A stretch of 64,000 nucleotides of DNA from positions 124,001 through 188,000 of the forward strand of contig CAJQUN010000152.1 in NCBI GenBank assembly GCA_907163345.1, given 5' to 3'. How positions within the stretch are numbered: position 1 is the stretch's first letter; every line of letters starts with the position of its first letter. This document shows, piece by piece, positions 22,621 through 35,103 of this stretch. This DNA comes from Haberlea rhodopensis (lineage: Eukaryota > Streptophyta > Magnoliopsida > Lamiales > Gesneriaceae). Made by a program: the position numbers and the translations under genes. The notes beneath the pieces were generated by a model. It was not told the DNA's origin. It saw only the letters and a program-made list of their open reading frames with translations, and did no database searches.

Positions 22621-25600
22621 CACTCTACCCTCTCGTGGTTTGCAAAAAACATCAACGAAAGGGTATTTTACACATATTCACAAACCACGAGGGTAATATG
22701 CCCATTTTCAAAACCACAGGGGGGTTTTGGTGGGTAAAATATGCCTATTTTCAAATTAATAACCCCTTTATTTTAAGTGAAAAATTATTTGTAATGATTT
22801 ATGTCTCTATATTCATGTTCTCTCTGTGCTTCTTAATTGAACAGAGACTGAACTCCAATCCCTCAGCAACTGTATCACCATCCTCCATAATCTATAGACA
22901 TCATTAAACTACAACATAATAAGTTTTAAAATACGTAATCGTAGTAAGGATCACGTTAATACATAATTCATTCCAGTGTACAAAATCGTAGGTACCAAAT
23001 ACAGAATTTTACAACTCCAAATAGTTCATGAAGGCTAAACGTTGTCCTTTTCCTTTCTTACAGCAGTTTTCAGGCAAATTAGCAAACTAATGCTGTTTCA
23101 ATAAAATCTGAAATATAAAAACATAAGACATACAATATACCCGTGTCAAATGTGGGCGGATGGAGATTATGTCGGCTTTTGTTCGACGGATAGAGAGTTC
23201 AGAGGGCATAATCGAGGATTTTCTGTTTCCCGAAAAGAAACCGAATCAAATGGGTAATTTTGTGTGCCCTTCTAAAATATTTACGAAATTTTACAAATTC
23301 GGACCTGCATAAGTGAAATATTTACAAAATCGGTTGGAAAACGGATATTTAACTAAAATATTTAACCTACAGCCTACAGGTCCGAATTTGAAATATTTAC
23401 CTGTAAATATTTGTTTTTTTTCTGAACTGGAAATATATTAAGAGTACCAAACAATTACACCACATATTCATTATTGGAAAAATGTATTTAATGAATTAAA
23501 ATTAAGTAAGTTGGACACGAGAAAATAGTTAAATACTTGATAAATGACAAAACGAGAAAAAACGGAAGGAAAAATACTACCCGAGGAAATCAAGACAGCC
23601 TGGGCGACTCCCAAGCGCGCTCAGGCAGCGGCCGAATACTATCAAATCTCTTGTTAGGTACTCGAGCACTGCATCCAGGTGCTCAAGCAACCGAGATTCT
23701 GATAGGACAAGTTTGTGGAGGTTTTTTCGTGAACGAATGTGTCCCTTCGCGTCCGGGTGCGGTTTTTAATGATTGGTTGCCTCCAATTGGTGTCCTTTGA
23801 TGGATGGCTAACTATATATACAACATCTCATATGTAAGTACCCGTTCCTAATCAAGTGTTTAATTATCACACAATGATTATTTATTTGTAAACAACGGAA
23901 GATTATTTAAAAGTCTTGCCAAAAAGTGGCTCTAAAAATTTCGGCATGACCTCCGTGCATGAGGGACATACCAGAAAAAAATGAAAAGCACAAAATCATA
24001 ACTCAGTGCAGCAAGTAAATACATAATATCATAGGCACCCAACACATAAGCCGTACTAAAAAAATTTACATCATGCCATTGCATGCACAATAAGTCTCCA
24101 GCATACATTTCATACTCAAAATATTTACATAATACCACCAGCAGTAAGTAAAACACCGAATAATCACAAATGTGCAAGACTGAACTGAAATAAACTCAAT
24201 TTACATAATTATACTATCCAGGACACACCCTGGTATACTTAACTATCCTACGACTGGGATAGACAAAAGAAAACAACCTCAGGTAAAACTTCCAAAAAGC
24301 ATTCACTCTTTGGGATCCTGGTCACATGTAATACCTGACATTGCCCACATACAAAGACAACAACAGCCCTCTAGGGGGTGAGCCAAAGCCCAATATGAAA
24401 CTATCAAGTAAATACAGCATGCATCTATAAAATGTGATATATGATGTCATGCAATGCAATGACATGTAATGCGATGCATGAAATGTACAAATCATCTCGG
24501 GATATCAAATGTCCGGAAATCCAAGGAATAGCTATCAAATATCTCAAGATACCAAAAGATCGGAGTCCAAAGAAGGTATCAACAATCAATATCATGCTCG
24601 ATCAGGGCGTCGACTCGTTCGTCGCAACAACATCTCTCTCAGTCGAGCCATCGGCGGTCCATCATCCCTCGTGTCTGGGCGACGTTCGCAAACTTGTCGC
24701 TACGGCATCTCTCAGCTCACTCTCTCCACCGAACCATCGGTGTGCCCATCATCCTAGACACGTATCACAGATACCAACGAAAAAGATTCGGGTATCAACG
24801 AAAGAACGATAGGTTCGACATGACGTGCTCAATGTCCATGCGTATCAATGCATCATGCCAAATCATAATCTCATATAATGCAACTCAATATGTCCAACGT
24901 GAAAGTCATATATCGATGTACATTTATTAAAAAATATGTGTGTTAACAAAATATTTATTTTCGTACATCGATATATCAACTATGATTGCTCATAATTCAA
25001 GTAATCACGTAGTCAAGTAATTTCACGTAAGTCACGTAAGTTCAACAAATCATGTATCAAATAATACAGATATATGTCGTATGTTACCGATCACAACATA
25101 CCTCATTCCTCGTTTATCGGTTGAACTGAATCACATCACGTAGAAATGTCAATCTACATAAAATGAATAATAATTACATCATTCCACTATTAATCCCTAT
25201 ACGTACTCCAATTTCTTTAAATAAACCGGTGTAATTAAATCTAAATGTAGTGTGTCCACCTCACATTCTTACTCGCAATAATATTTTCTTACTTACCGTT
25301 TCATAGCTGATTTAATATAATTCAAAGTTTTCCAATGTCTACAATTTTGGAGTAACAAAGCTTAGATACCAACTTCTTTGGAAAATTCCGTGAGAAACAC
25401 CATAATTCATCAAATTCTGAGTACCTTAAGCTGTACTCATAACATTTCAAATTACTAACTCATTAGCCCATTAAAATCATATAATCAGTTTATTAGCTCA
25501 ATAATTCAATCTTATTATCTTGCTCTTTCTCACTATTATTTTAGTGTCCCTGAAGAAATTCTAAGTTTAGACTTTAAATCCGAACATGCAACTGATTTTC

Positions 25601-27235
25601 CGAATTCAACAAGAGAAAGTCGCACCAACAAGCATTATCTATGCACCAATATATCAGTATATAATTGAATCGTGATATAGCAGATTTTTGAACCACATAC
25701 AGCATAATGTTCGACAAACAGGTGTTCCAAAACCATGACAAAATCATACCCTAATTCATCCAAACATTGTTAAACAAACATGCAAATGCAAAAACTAACA
25801 TCAACACTTAAATTGATGGCTAAGATTTCGAACTACAAGCTGGAAAAACCGAAATCAGATTTACCCCATTCGTGTGAACAGTAATCGAGCATTGCATGTG
25901 CGATTTTTCCGGCGACTCACGGCGGCTACAGGGGCGGCGACTGGAGGGAAACGTCGGTCACGGTGAGGGGAAGGTTTCGCACAAGCATAATCGAATAAAT
26001 TTAAGATCAAACGCAGAAATTAAACGGAAAATTCGAAGAAGAGTGTGGGTAACTCGGGAAGAGTTGTGTGTAGCTATCCTTGGAGCCCTTAAGGCCAAGA
26101 AGATTCGTGAAGAGTGTGGTGCTCGTGAAGAGCTATTTTCAATCGGGAAAAGTATATTGTGGCTAACTTGGAGCCCTTAAGGCCAAGATCATTTTCGTTC
26201 TAGTGGAACCTCGGTTAAATGTTTTCTAATCGGGAAGAGGAGACGTAGGCGATTCATTGCCGAACTTCTATAACAAATTCTCTTGTCATTTATCGCTTTA
26301 TTTAATTTACGCATTTATTTATAACTTCATTTTATTTATTTGTCGATTGACTTGAAGTCTTTCGCAACGCAAACTCGATATTTTTGCAAATTCATTTTAA
26401 AACGCTAAAGTAGCCGAGGAACCTTATTCACCCCCCCTTCGATTCCAACACAATGTCGGGTGATTCGTCCATAAAATGCAAATTACTAGTAAATTACATG
26501 TAATGCCTACTCTTCTGAGTGGATGATATTTTGAATCTTTAGTAGAATTTGGTATATATAGTCATGAAATGTGGTACTTACATGCAAGTAAAAGGTGGTG
26601 AGGCGAGACCAAATGAAAATGGAGGGGATGGAGTTGTGACACTGGGAGGGCTCGGAGTCCCAGGGTTGACAATTGGGGCGTTGACGATTGGGGTGGTGGG
26701 CGAAGTTCCAGCTCCTGGTGTTGAAGTAGTTGGTGTAATTGGGGATGGGTTGAGGTTGGAGGGGAGTGGTAGTATTCGTCGCCTCCACCTGAGTAGATGG
26801 ACTGGTTAATATAAATGTATGTGTATTTGATGGTTTTCAAATATTTGAAAGGTTGTTTTAGTATTTTCAAAGCTTGTAGGGAGTTGAAACAAATAAAATT
26901 GCTAAAATGATGACTGATGTAAAAGAAATCCTGACATAGGTACTGACATTTAAGTAAACTACATTTAAGTTAGACCTTATGGATGTTATGCCACTTTGCC
27001 CTTATCTTATTACCATTTTTAAAATAAAATAAAAATTAATATAAGAATATATAATATATAGGGTCATTGTATGTATTTTTTTTTCTTTTAGAAATAAACT
27101 GTTCTTCATTAATCTATTAATCTGTTAAACGGTTTCAGCCATTACAATATGATGTATAAATCTTGGAAAATTTGATAAACCAGAAGACGAGGTTACTGCT
27201 TGCTTTGCGAGATTATGCACAGCTTCCTTGTCAGT
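22621..27235. repeat. Copy A of a 4.6-kb direct duplication (empty target sites)
   Basis: From CACTCTACCCTCTCGTGG to CTTCCTTGTCAGT this segment matches 30664-42273 with only scattered base changes once two insertions in the other copy are removed (4615 versus about 4587 bp). The uninterrupted site AAAATATTTA (23355-23364) corresponds to the target of the 31365 MULE. GTAGTATT (26769-26776) corresponds to the target of the hAT element. The content looks like old retrotransposon material, including the 3' end of a copia LTR (about 26033-26450). Open frames in it (for example 23537-23800 and 24441-24812) have no recognised domain and are not called genes. Confidence 0.9.
26033..26450 (+). repeat. 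Copia LTR 3' fragment in copy A
   Basis: Shares with 17640-18079 the order CTTGGAGCCCTTAAGGCCAAG, TTCTAGTGGAACCTC, GGGAAGAGGAGAC, GATTGACTTGAAGTCTT, AAAGTAGCC and the terminal TTCCAACA. The same fragment is in copy B, ending at 38443. Confidence 0.75.
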
Positions 27236-27377
27236 TATATTTTATAAAAAATATAACTGTTTGATCGCTTTAAAATTATAAATTAAAATTTTACACCTCC
27301 TTGGCACTTAGATTTTAGCATATACTGACTGTGCGAACTAAATAATATCTATTAGACGCTCATATATACATATAAAT

Positions 27378-28800
27378 TGTTGGAAAAACCAATGGGTTGA
27401 TCCTACTGTTCTGAAACCACATGTTAAGATTATTGATGCAGTACACACCCCAACTTGAACTAACTTGAACTGCAAGCCTGCAATAGCTTGTGTTCTTGAA
27501 GTAATTGCGCAAGAGATTAGATCGACTTTTGCTTCGAGAAACCAAGTGGAAGTAACCAAAACTAATATGATCTGAACTGATTAAGAAATGAAATAAATAA
27601 ACTTACAGAAATTAAAGATGCACACAAATTTGTTTATAAAAGTTCAAAGCAAACACTTCTACATCTTCCACACTTCCACATAATGGAAAGATTTCCCTAT
27701 ATGACTTTGATCGATACAATTCTTTGTGCTAACTCACTCCAACCGATGTCACTTATGATTAGAACTCTTAGCATCTCAAATTAATTGCTCCACATCAGTC
27801 TAATTCATCGTCTCTCTTAAGCTATAGATACACATGTCTCCTAGTTACACAAATCACTATTGTACAAGAAAGCCCACTTTACAAGGATTCAATGTTTACG
27901 CGTACAGTTTATCCAAGTCATGATTAGATGTTCAATTCAACTATGATGTGTAAAAATGTGTGGGGTGCGCTCTCAACTAAGCTGATATATCTGTTAAGCT
28001 CTCATCTAAGATCGATCACTCTGACATACTAATAATGAGTTGTGAGTTGGATTATCTTCTCTCTGCTCTTCATCAATCTTTGAGTGTATAATATAGCCTT
28101 CATTTATCAGTTATACAAAAAAATATGTTTGTTGGAGAGTATTGTGATTCTGATTTTTCTATACTTTCTTCTGACTTCTCCAACATTCATATTTGTCTTG
28201 TCGGCTATTCACAGCTTGATTATTGACGACTTCGTTGGTCTATATATGTTCATTAAGTTGAACACTCAATTGTATTTGTCCAGTAGAGTTGACTCAGCTG
28301 CTCTTATTTGCGACTTAACTACTTTCTTTCATATAGCAAATAGAGTTTATCTCGACACTATTGGCCAATTAACTAGATTTTCCTTTGTAGCCTTATCGTG
28401 GCCTCTTTGTTGACTGTCGTATATTGGTTCTATATCTGTCATCAGCAATTGGATACAGGTTCTATATCTGTCATCAGCAATTGGATACAGAAATTGATTC
28501 TGCCAATTTTTAGCTAGACTCAGGTCAACAGGCATGGAGTATTTGATCAGTGCTGCTAATCCTTCGCGAGCTTATCTTCTTAGGATTCAATCTTTCATCA
28601 AGTTCACTGGAGCTCTATTAATCAATGATAACTTGCGTTCACACTCGATAGATCTCTGAACCATAAAATGAACAAGTCATTCTATTATTTGATTAGAGCA
28701 TGCTATTAATAATTCAACTAAAATGTTTGAGGCGATTGTTTAGAGTTTGAGTTGGACAAAAATATTGTCAGTTTGTCTTAACTATCCGTAGGACGAGACA
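27378..28800 (-). repeat. Possible copia-type LTR remnant
   Basis: On the minus strand the segment ends in a CCAACA terminus (27378-27383) preceded by sequence resembling copia LTR tails, and starts near a TTGTCTCGTCC motif. No target duplication or inner primer site was found. A 32-bp unit containing TCTATATCTGTCATCAGC is repeated twice in tandem at 28427-28490. The open frame at 28084-28413 is hydrophobic but has no family match I recognise. Confidence 0.35.
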
Positions 28801-30663
28801 ACTTCAAAAGCATTATTATTATTATTTTGAGCATTTACAGTAATTATATTAAAAATCCGATAAGTACAATAATAATTGGCGTAAAGCACAAGAGACGACA
28901 AACAGTGAAAAATAATACACACATATGTAGGTATGGACTAAAACACACATATTACGATGTGTATTAGATGGATGAATGGTAAGATAATTCACAAATGAAC
29001 TACAAGACTATGATCTGAAGCGTGCATGAGCCTCCAGAGCCAATCCGATCCTCTAAAGCATGTTGTCCAGGGTGTGGTCGAAATAAGAAACTGCATTCCA
29101 AGAAATCTGAAAAAACATAAAAAGATAACCGAGAGACATAAATTGATCCTAAGATCTCAATAAGACCCATCAACCACTAATTATCACCTGATGACGTACC
29201 TAATCGAAAAACCCTTTTGTCAAAGTATTATTACATTGGTGTCAAAAAGCGTTTTATATGAAAAAAGCGTTGTATATTATTGTTAAATGAAAATATGCCA
29301 GGTAATACTTGCAATGTATTTTAAAGAGTTAAAAATCATGGAAGATACCTGCACTTTTTCCTGCCTTTTGTGCCCTTTGTCTAAAAAATAGAGGATGCCA
29401 CGATTTTATATTAGTTTTTGTGAGACACCAAGTATTTTTTTCTTAAAAGAGTGCCCTTGATCTTTATATATGGGCCATCCTTTTTCTCAGCATTACTTGA
29501 TAGCATTCAATAAAAACCATTTATATTTTAAAACCTTTTTTAAAGATGCAATGATATTTCATCCCGCATTAAAGATAAATATTGACTCTTCTTGGTTTCT
29601 CCTGACAATTCCCATTTGAATTGAGAATAATTCGTTAATTTATTTATAAAAGAATGGATTATATGTACAGATTATAGGACATTACAATGGACTTACGAAA
29701 TTATTTGCTCCTAAAGACATTGTTTTTAAGGTATCATCAAACTACTAAACTAAACAATACGAGACAAACCATGAAAGCAATATCCTCACCCGGATAACTT
29801 CTAGGTAAGATTTTGTAAATATTTCAATTATGCAGGTCCGAGCAAAAGAAGCAAAAATGTGCTGGACTACTAAAAGATTACCCGCCTAACACCATCTTCT
29901 TTCATGTGGGTGGTATAAGTCTTCATTGCCTTAATGCCAACCTTTGTTCCTCAGGAAAGAGCACATAAATCTGACACAACAAGGCAAAGACTGATACGTG
30001 AGCTTGTTCGAGGCAGCCAACCTCCAGAATTAAGCAAGAAGAAGGAGAAGAATTGAAACAGAATGATATTTCACTTGTTACTTCAAAATGTACAGCAATG
30101 AATGTTCACCACAATCAATATGCATTTTTATACTTTCTACATAATCTTCGAACTTGCTTGGCTTGTTCCTGGCTCTTCTATTCCTTGTGGCCTGCACCAT
30201 TGCATCAGAGTCACAGACTGTGAATCGGTCGAGTTACGTATTTTTAACCATTTACCCGAATTGTGAACAGAATTAAATCAGCAACAAGATGTGATTAAAC
30301 AAACCAATCCTGCAATCACCATCAATCAGTTTTGACTTATGGACAAATGACAATCATAAAGTGTAAGTGTTGAACAGAAACATGACATGACATCCACGCA
30401 TGCTAAGGCAGAGTATGAATTTTTTGGTTTATTACATATGCTCAATATGAACTGATTCTAAGGCTGAATAACATAATAGTCACTTTATGCCTATCTAAAG
30501 TTGAAAGAAGAAAACCCATTCAGCTCAAGATGAGTATTTTCAATTTTTTTACATGTTTTATTTTAGAGCTAGTGGCGAATTAGACCTTGTGGTTTTGAAA
30601 ATAGGCAGATTACCCATTGTGGTTTGAAAATAGATATTTGACCCCCATGGTTTTGAAAATAGG
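28801..30663. other. Intergenic with possible degraded exon fragments
   Basis: On minus, after an acceptor-like TTTTTTCAG, the bases at about 28998-29110 read ISWNAVSYFDHTLDNML, an in-frame TAG, then RIGLALEAHARFRS. On plus, after TTGTTCCTCAG, 29955-30055 read RQRLIRELVRGSQPPE and then a basic tail with a stop. Both look like real exon ends, but they point in opposite directions and I do not recognise the families. They may be captured or decayed gene pieces. The segment 30580-30663 holds repeated TGTGGTTTTGAAAATAG words. Confidence 0.3.
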
Positions 30664-31448
30664 CACTCTACCCTCTCGTGGTTTGCAAAAATGACATACA
30701 CGGAAGGGTATTTTGCACCTATTCACAAACTACGAGGGTACAAACTAAGGGTAATTCACCGTTAACCCCTTTATTTTAAGTGAAATTATTTGTAATGATT
30801 TATGTCTCTATATTCATGTTCTCTCTGTGCTTCTTAATTGAACAGAGACTGAACTCAAATCCCTCAGCAACTGTATCACCATCCTCCATAATCTATAGAC
30901 ATCATTAAACTACAACATAATAAGTTTTAAAATACGTAATCGTAGTAAGGATCACGTTAATACATAATTCATTCCAGTGTACAAAATCGTAGGTACCAAA
31001 TACAGAATTTTACAACTCCAAATAGTTCATGAAGGCTAAACGTTGTCCTTTTCCTTTCTTACAGCAGTTTTCAGGCAAATTAGCAAACTAATGCTGTTTC
31101 AATAAAATCTGAAATATAAAAACATAAGACATACAATATACCCGTGTCAAATGTGGGCGGATGGAGATTCTGTCGGCTTTTGTTCGACGGATAGAGAGTT
31201 CAGAGGGCATGATCGAGGATTTCTGTTTCCCGAAAAGAAACCGAATCAAATGGGTAATTTTGTGTGCCCTTCTAAAATATTTACGAAATTTTACAAATTC
31301 GGACCTGCATAAGTGAAATATTTACAAAATCGCTTGGAAAACGGATATTTAACTAAAATATTTAGGCTTTTTTATTAAATTAATCGAAAAAAATAAAACA
31401 TTTAACAAAAAATCCGAATTTGAAAATCATTTTTAAAATGACCCAAAA

Positions 31449-31570
31449 CGCCATCTCAGATGGCGTCTTCTGTAGCTGAAAAAAAAAATAATTGAAGGCG
31501 CCATCTTGGATGGCGCCTTCGGATAAAAAATTAATTTTTTTTATGAAGGCGCCATCCAAGATGGCGCCTT
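31449..31570. repeat. Hairpin array in the left end of MULE2
   Basis: Three inverted repeats: CGCCATCT/AGATGGCG (31449-31465); GAAGGCGCCATC / GATGGCGCCTTC with a TTG loop (31494-31505, 31509-31520); AAGGCGCCATC / GATGGCGCCTT with a CAA loop (31546-31556, 31560-31570). They stand just upstream of the transposase TATA box. Confidence 0.9.
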
Positions 31571-31576
31571 ATCGGG

Positions 31577-31584
31577 TATAAATA
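31577..31584 (+). promoter_or_regulatory. TATA box of the MULE2 transposase
   Basis: TATAAATA directly after the last hairpin and followed by CCCCGCCCG. It lies 217 bp before the start codon, a distance that includes a leader intron of about 84 bp. Confidence 0.65.
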
Positions 31585-31714
31585 CCCCGCCCGAGCCCTT
31601 CATTTTTTCATACCGAAGCGAAAATCACATATCATCATAGTTTCTTATCTTATTTTTATCGTCAAAATTGTTCAATCTCCAATCTCAATTAACCACTCTC
31701 GAAGTATTTTTCAG

Positions 31715-31798
31715 GTAAAAATGTTGTTATATTATTGTTTTTATCATATGGATTTTATAAATTTATTAATTATTTGTAATATTTTATAAATTTTTCAG
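31715..31798 (+). other. Intron in the 5' leader of the MULE2 transposase
   Basis: The sequence TTTTTCAG followed by GTAAAAATG and a terminal TTTTTCAG two bases before the ATG marks a GT-AG intron. The same arrangement stands before the transposase fragment at 11287, so it is a kept feature of the family. Transcript data would be needed to be sure of the donor. Confidence 0.55.
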
Positions 31799-31800
31799 AT

Positions 31801-33507
31801 ATGTCGATTCAAATATTATTATATTGTGGAGGTAATATATTACAGGATTTGGATACCATTAGATATGATCGTGGTCCAATAAGAGTTACCACAATATCTC
31901 GCACAATTAATTTTATGCAGTTGTTGACCGAAATATATAATATCACGGGCATCGATGGCAACCAGTTTCTTCTGAAAATACATGTAAGACATATGTTTAG
32001 AGATTTTGCCGGGGTACGACAGACAATTTTGCCAATCGATAATGATTATAATTTAGCATGGCTATTGGATTCAGAACAAGGTCTTAGTTGCTTGGAACTT
32101 TACATAGAAACGGAACAAAGAAACTATGATTATATTCCAGAAAATGTAGATTGTTTGCCTGTAGTTGCAGAACGACCGACTGTCTCCGGTAGACACCACG
32201 ATGACGATCCAATAGATGTTGATGTTATTGCTCCTGAGCCACTAGCAGACAGTTTCGCTGAATTGGGAAATGATATTCAGTCAGAACCAGATGATATTCC
32301 GTCCGAGGATGATGCTGATGACGATGAGGTTGACATTTGTGTCATGTCAGAAACAATTGCAGATGAAGATGAAGGGGTCCCAATCACCCAGGAAGTGTCA
32401 GTTAATGTACCGGAGACAACCACGACAACTAGTCATGTCCTTTATCCAACAATTCCATTCTTCTCAATGACACATCCTGAAGTATTTGCAGACTCAGTAG
32501 ACATTCCAACAGGTAAATGGGGTAGTTATTACGATTACTCCAAAGGGGATCTGCATGTAGATATGGTCTTCAAAAATAAAGCACATCTGCAGGCAGCTGT
32601 GAAGGATTACTCTGTACGTGTTGCAAAACGAGAGTACCGCGTTGTGAAAAGTACAAAAACATTGTGGAAAGTTGTGTGCAAACACAGTACAGAAGATGCA
32701 CCTTGTAGATGGTACATGCGCGCCTCGTTGAAGAAGAAAGTTGGATTATTCAAAATAAACAAATATGGAGGTTCTCACACCTGCCTTTTGAGTGAGCTGT
32801 CTATCGATCATGCAAATTTGGACAAAAACATGATTGCTAGCTTGTTAGTGGGAATTGTTCGGCGTGATCCAGCTTTCGAGATAAAGTATGTAATTCAAAC
32901 AGTCAAAGACAAATATGGATTTGAGATCTCTTATGCAAAAGGATGGTTTAGTTTGCGACGTGCTGTTGAGAATGTGTATGGGACATGGGAGAGCTCCGTT
33001 CAGAAACTGCCTTACTATACGGGAGCTTTGCAAAAATGGAATCCCGGCACCGTCATTGAGTGGGTTCACCTTGACAATGCCAGACCAAGAGAGAAGACAT
33101 TGAATTACGTGTTCTGGGCCTTCCGACCATGTGTAGAAGGATTTCAACATTGCCGCCGGGTAATAAGCGTGGATGGAACACATCTGTATACGAAATATCA
33201 ACATAAGATGTTGATTGCCGTGACAATGGACGCTAATAATCAAGTGTTACCTTTGACATTTGCAATTGTTGACGAAGAAAAGTTTCTGTCATGGAGATGG
33301 TTTTTGGAGATGATAAGCCAGCATATTGTGAGAAGATCTGAGGGTGGTGCATGTTTGATTTCTGACCGTCATCCGGGCCTCATTGCAGCAGCCGATTGTA
33401 TTCCTGACTTCAAATCACCGCGTGGAGTACATCGATTTTGTTTGAGACATGTTTGCTCAAACTTTAATAGTCGTTTCAAATCCGTTCATTTGAAAGACTT
33501 ATGTTGA
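31801..33507 (+). CDS. MuDR-type transposase of MULE2, C-terminally truncated
   Basis: An open frame of 568 residues with no internal stop. Order: N-terminal domain opening MSIQILLYCGGN (about 1-125); acidic linker with EDDADDDEVD; MuDR domain (about 250-320; DLHVDMVFKNKAHLQAAV, then the cysteine-containing APCRWYMRASL); start of the MULE DDE domain with Asp458 in SVDGTHLY and Asp522 in LISDRHPG. The frame stops right after FKSVHLKDLC, where the copy at 18083 continues for about 250 residues with the catalytic glutamate region and SWIM finger. The protein can therefore be made but lacks the third catalytic residue, so it should not cut DNA; it may still bind element ends. Its stop overlaps the truncated 3' end of the facing PMD gene. 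Confidence 0.9.
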   Translation: MSIQILLYCGGNILQDLDTIRYDRGPIRVTTISRTINFMQLLTEIYNITGIDGNQFLLKIHVRHMFRDFAGVRQTILPIDNDYNLAWLLDSEQGLSCLELYIETEQRNYDYIPENVDCLPVVAERPTVSGRHHDDDPIDVDVIAPEPLADSFAELGNDIQSEPDDIPSEDDADDDEVDICVMSETIADEDEGVPITQEVSVNVPETTTTTSHVLYPTIPFFSMTHPEVFADSVDIPTGKWGSYYDYSKGDLHVDMVFKNKAHLQAAVKDYSVRVAKREYRVVKSTKTLWKVVCKHSTEDAPCRWYMRASLKKKVGLFKINKYGGSHTCLLSELSIDHANLDKNMIASLLVGIVRRDPAFEIKYVIQTVKDKYGFEISYAKGWFSLRRAVENVYGTWESSVQKLPYYTGALQKWNPGTVIEWVHLDNARPREKTLNYVFWAFRPCVEGFQHCRRVISVDGTHLYTKYQHKMLIAVTMDANNQVLPLTFAIVDEEKFLSWRWFLEMISQHIVRRSEGGACLISDRHPGLIAAADCIPDFKSPRGVHRFCLRHVCSNFNSRFKSVHLKDLC

Positions 33508-34587
33508 AAGACATGCCTCCCTGTTTTCGTGAACCTTAAATGGCATGTCCACCTGAAAAAAACACATTTACAAAATCTATAAATATATTTAAACATATAA
33601 AATAGCACAAAACATAAAAACATTATTACCTTGCACCATATGGAGCAGCAGGTAAGATATTCTCCTCATTGATAATTATTGGGCCAGTGTCGAATCTAGC
33701 ATCACCCAGTTGAGGAGTTAAACCAGGTAATCTTGACCATGCCCAAATCTAAAATTTTATCAGGAATAATATCAGCTATTATGACGACAATAATATTTCA
33801 AACATTTGAAAAGTGTTAATGTAAAGTTTACCTGTACGACCTGTAATGCACCACCGATCACTTTTTTGCCTCTCATCGAGGAAGTGCATAACTCACGGTA
33901 CAAATATGCCAATACGGCACTCCCCCAACTATAACTACCAACTAAATGAATATTCTCTATCATATGTAAATATAATAACTTTACAGTATTGCCGGACGAA
34001 TCAGGAAACAAAATTCCACCAAACATCAATAACACACAGCCCCTAGTATAACGGACTACATCTTCTTCCGTACTGTGCTCAGTAAGAGCATTATTCACCA
34101 AATGATTGTTTATGGCAGATAAAAATAACTTTGCACCTTTAAAGTGTGCAGTATCCGGTACAAATCCCAAAAGCATATGGCAATATGCTTGCCAGTCAGG
34201 TATACTCCTATCATAATCAATACCGGATACTACATTACCATCTACTGGCAATGCCCATATAACTGCAATGTCTTGCAGTGTGATGGTCGCCTCTCCGGAT
34301 CTAAGATGGAAAGTATGTGTTTCACGGCGCCATCTCTCAGCTAAAGCCGTGATGAGGTGAAAGTCAAGTGTAATTCTACCAGACCTATAAACACCATAAA
34401 AACCAAAACTGTCCAACAAACTCGCAACACGAGTATCGATGGGGCAAAGATCCCAAAAATACTTATCAGGGTTTCTGCCTCGAAGTGTAGAATCAATATC
34501 ACCTGCCCAAACAGCTTCAGATCGATGACCTGACTGCAATGATAGCAGATGACTGTCAATCGGTCCTGGTCCTCTTTGTAAATCCAT
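33493..34587 (-). CDS. Plant mobile domain (PMD, MAIN-like) protein of MULE2, truncated
   Basis: Exon 1 is 33832-34587 (starts MDLQRGPGPIDSHLLSLQ), exon 2 33630-33748 (IWAWSRLPGLTP...PYGAR), exon 3 33493-33552 (WTCHLRFTKTG) ending at a TGA reached after crossing into transposase antisense. PMD landmarks: SFGFYGVYRSG, ETHTFHLRSGEATITLQDI, VIWALPVDGN, and YSWGSAVLAYLYREL. About 310 residues; a complete relative would continue with the C-terminal VMRQFG-type part seen, in decayed form, at 20600-20930. Exon 1 has no stop. Arabidopsis MAIN and MAIL1 are nuclear proteins needed for genome stability and silencing; whether the transposon form counteracts silencing is a guess. Confidence 0.8.
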
Positions 34588-34649
34588 CCTGAAATATTAC
34601 ACAATAAATATCAATATAACAAAATATCAACATGGCAACCACCACCCGC

Positions 34650-34700
34650 CCCTACCGGTGACAACACGGCCGCCGACGCCGCCGCCGACGCTGACGCCGC

Positions 34701-34732
<32 letters not shown>

Positions 34733-34755
34733 CTGACGCCGCCGCCGCCGTGCCG
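34650..34755. repeat. GCC/GAC trinucleotide-rich island in MULE2
   Basis: A tract of GCCGCCGACGCCGAC-type units in AT-rich DNA, directly upstream of the PMD start. No long frame uses it on the minus strand; it lies in the likely leader or promoter of the PMD gene. Confidence 0.8.
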
Positions 34756-35091
34756 GAGTACAAAATTACGGCAAAAACTTAAAATTTGTAAATCATCCGA
34801 CGGTTTGACATTATCTCGAAACTATAACTAATTTTTCAATAAAAACTACCAAACAACAAAATTTAAAAACAACCAACAACATATTTCAAATTTTACAACT
34901 TTCAAAAATTTAAATTCAAACTTGTAATGTTACCTGAAATTCAAAAATGTTGAACAAGCAAGCTCCAGAAATGATAAATCACGATGATTTTGTAATTTTT
35001 GCACAAAAATAAGCAAAGATCTGAGATGAGTATGAGAAATTTCAGAGAAAAGCCGATGAGAAATGAGGAAGAAGAAGAGGGGGCGGTGATT

Positions 35092-35101
35092 TATTTTTAT
35101 A
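35092..35101 (-). promoter_or_regulatory. TATA box of the MULE2 PMD gene
   Basis: Minus strand reads GTATAAAAATAAAT immediately inside the right-hand hairpins. It is the mirror counterpart of the transposase TATA box at the other end, and lies about 510 bp from the PMD start codon. Confidence 0.5.
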
Positions 35102-35103
35102 CT

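Noticed and set aside
23537..24812. Open frames in copy A that are repeated in copy B (35521-36808) as conserved genes
   Set aside because: Their conservation is explained by the recent duplication; frames change between copies at some sites and no domain is visible.
28084..28413. 109-residue hydrophobic frame as a membrane protein
   Set aside because: It lies in probable LTR remnant sequence, has no recognisable domain and its hydrophobicity follows from T-rich DNA.
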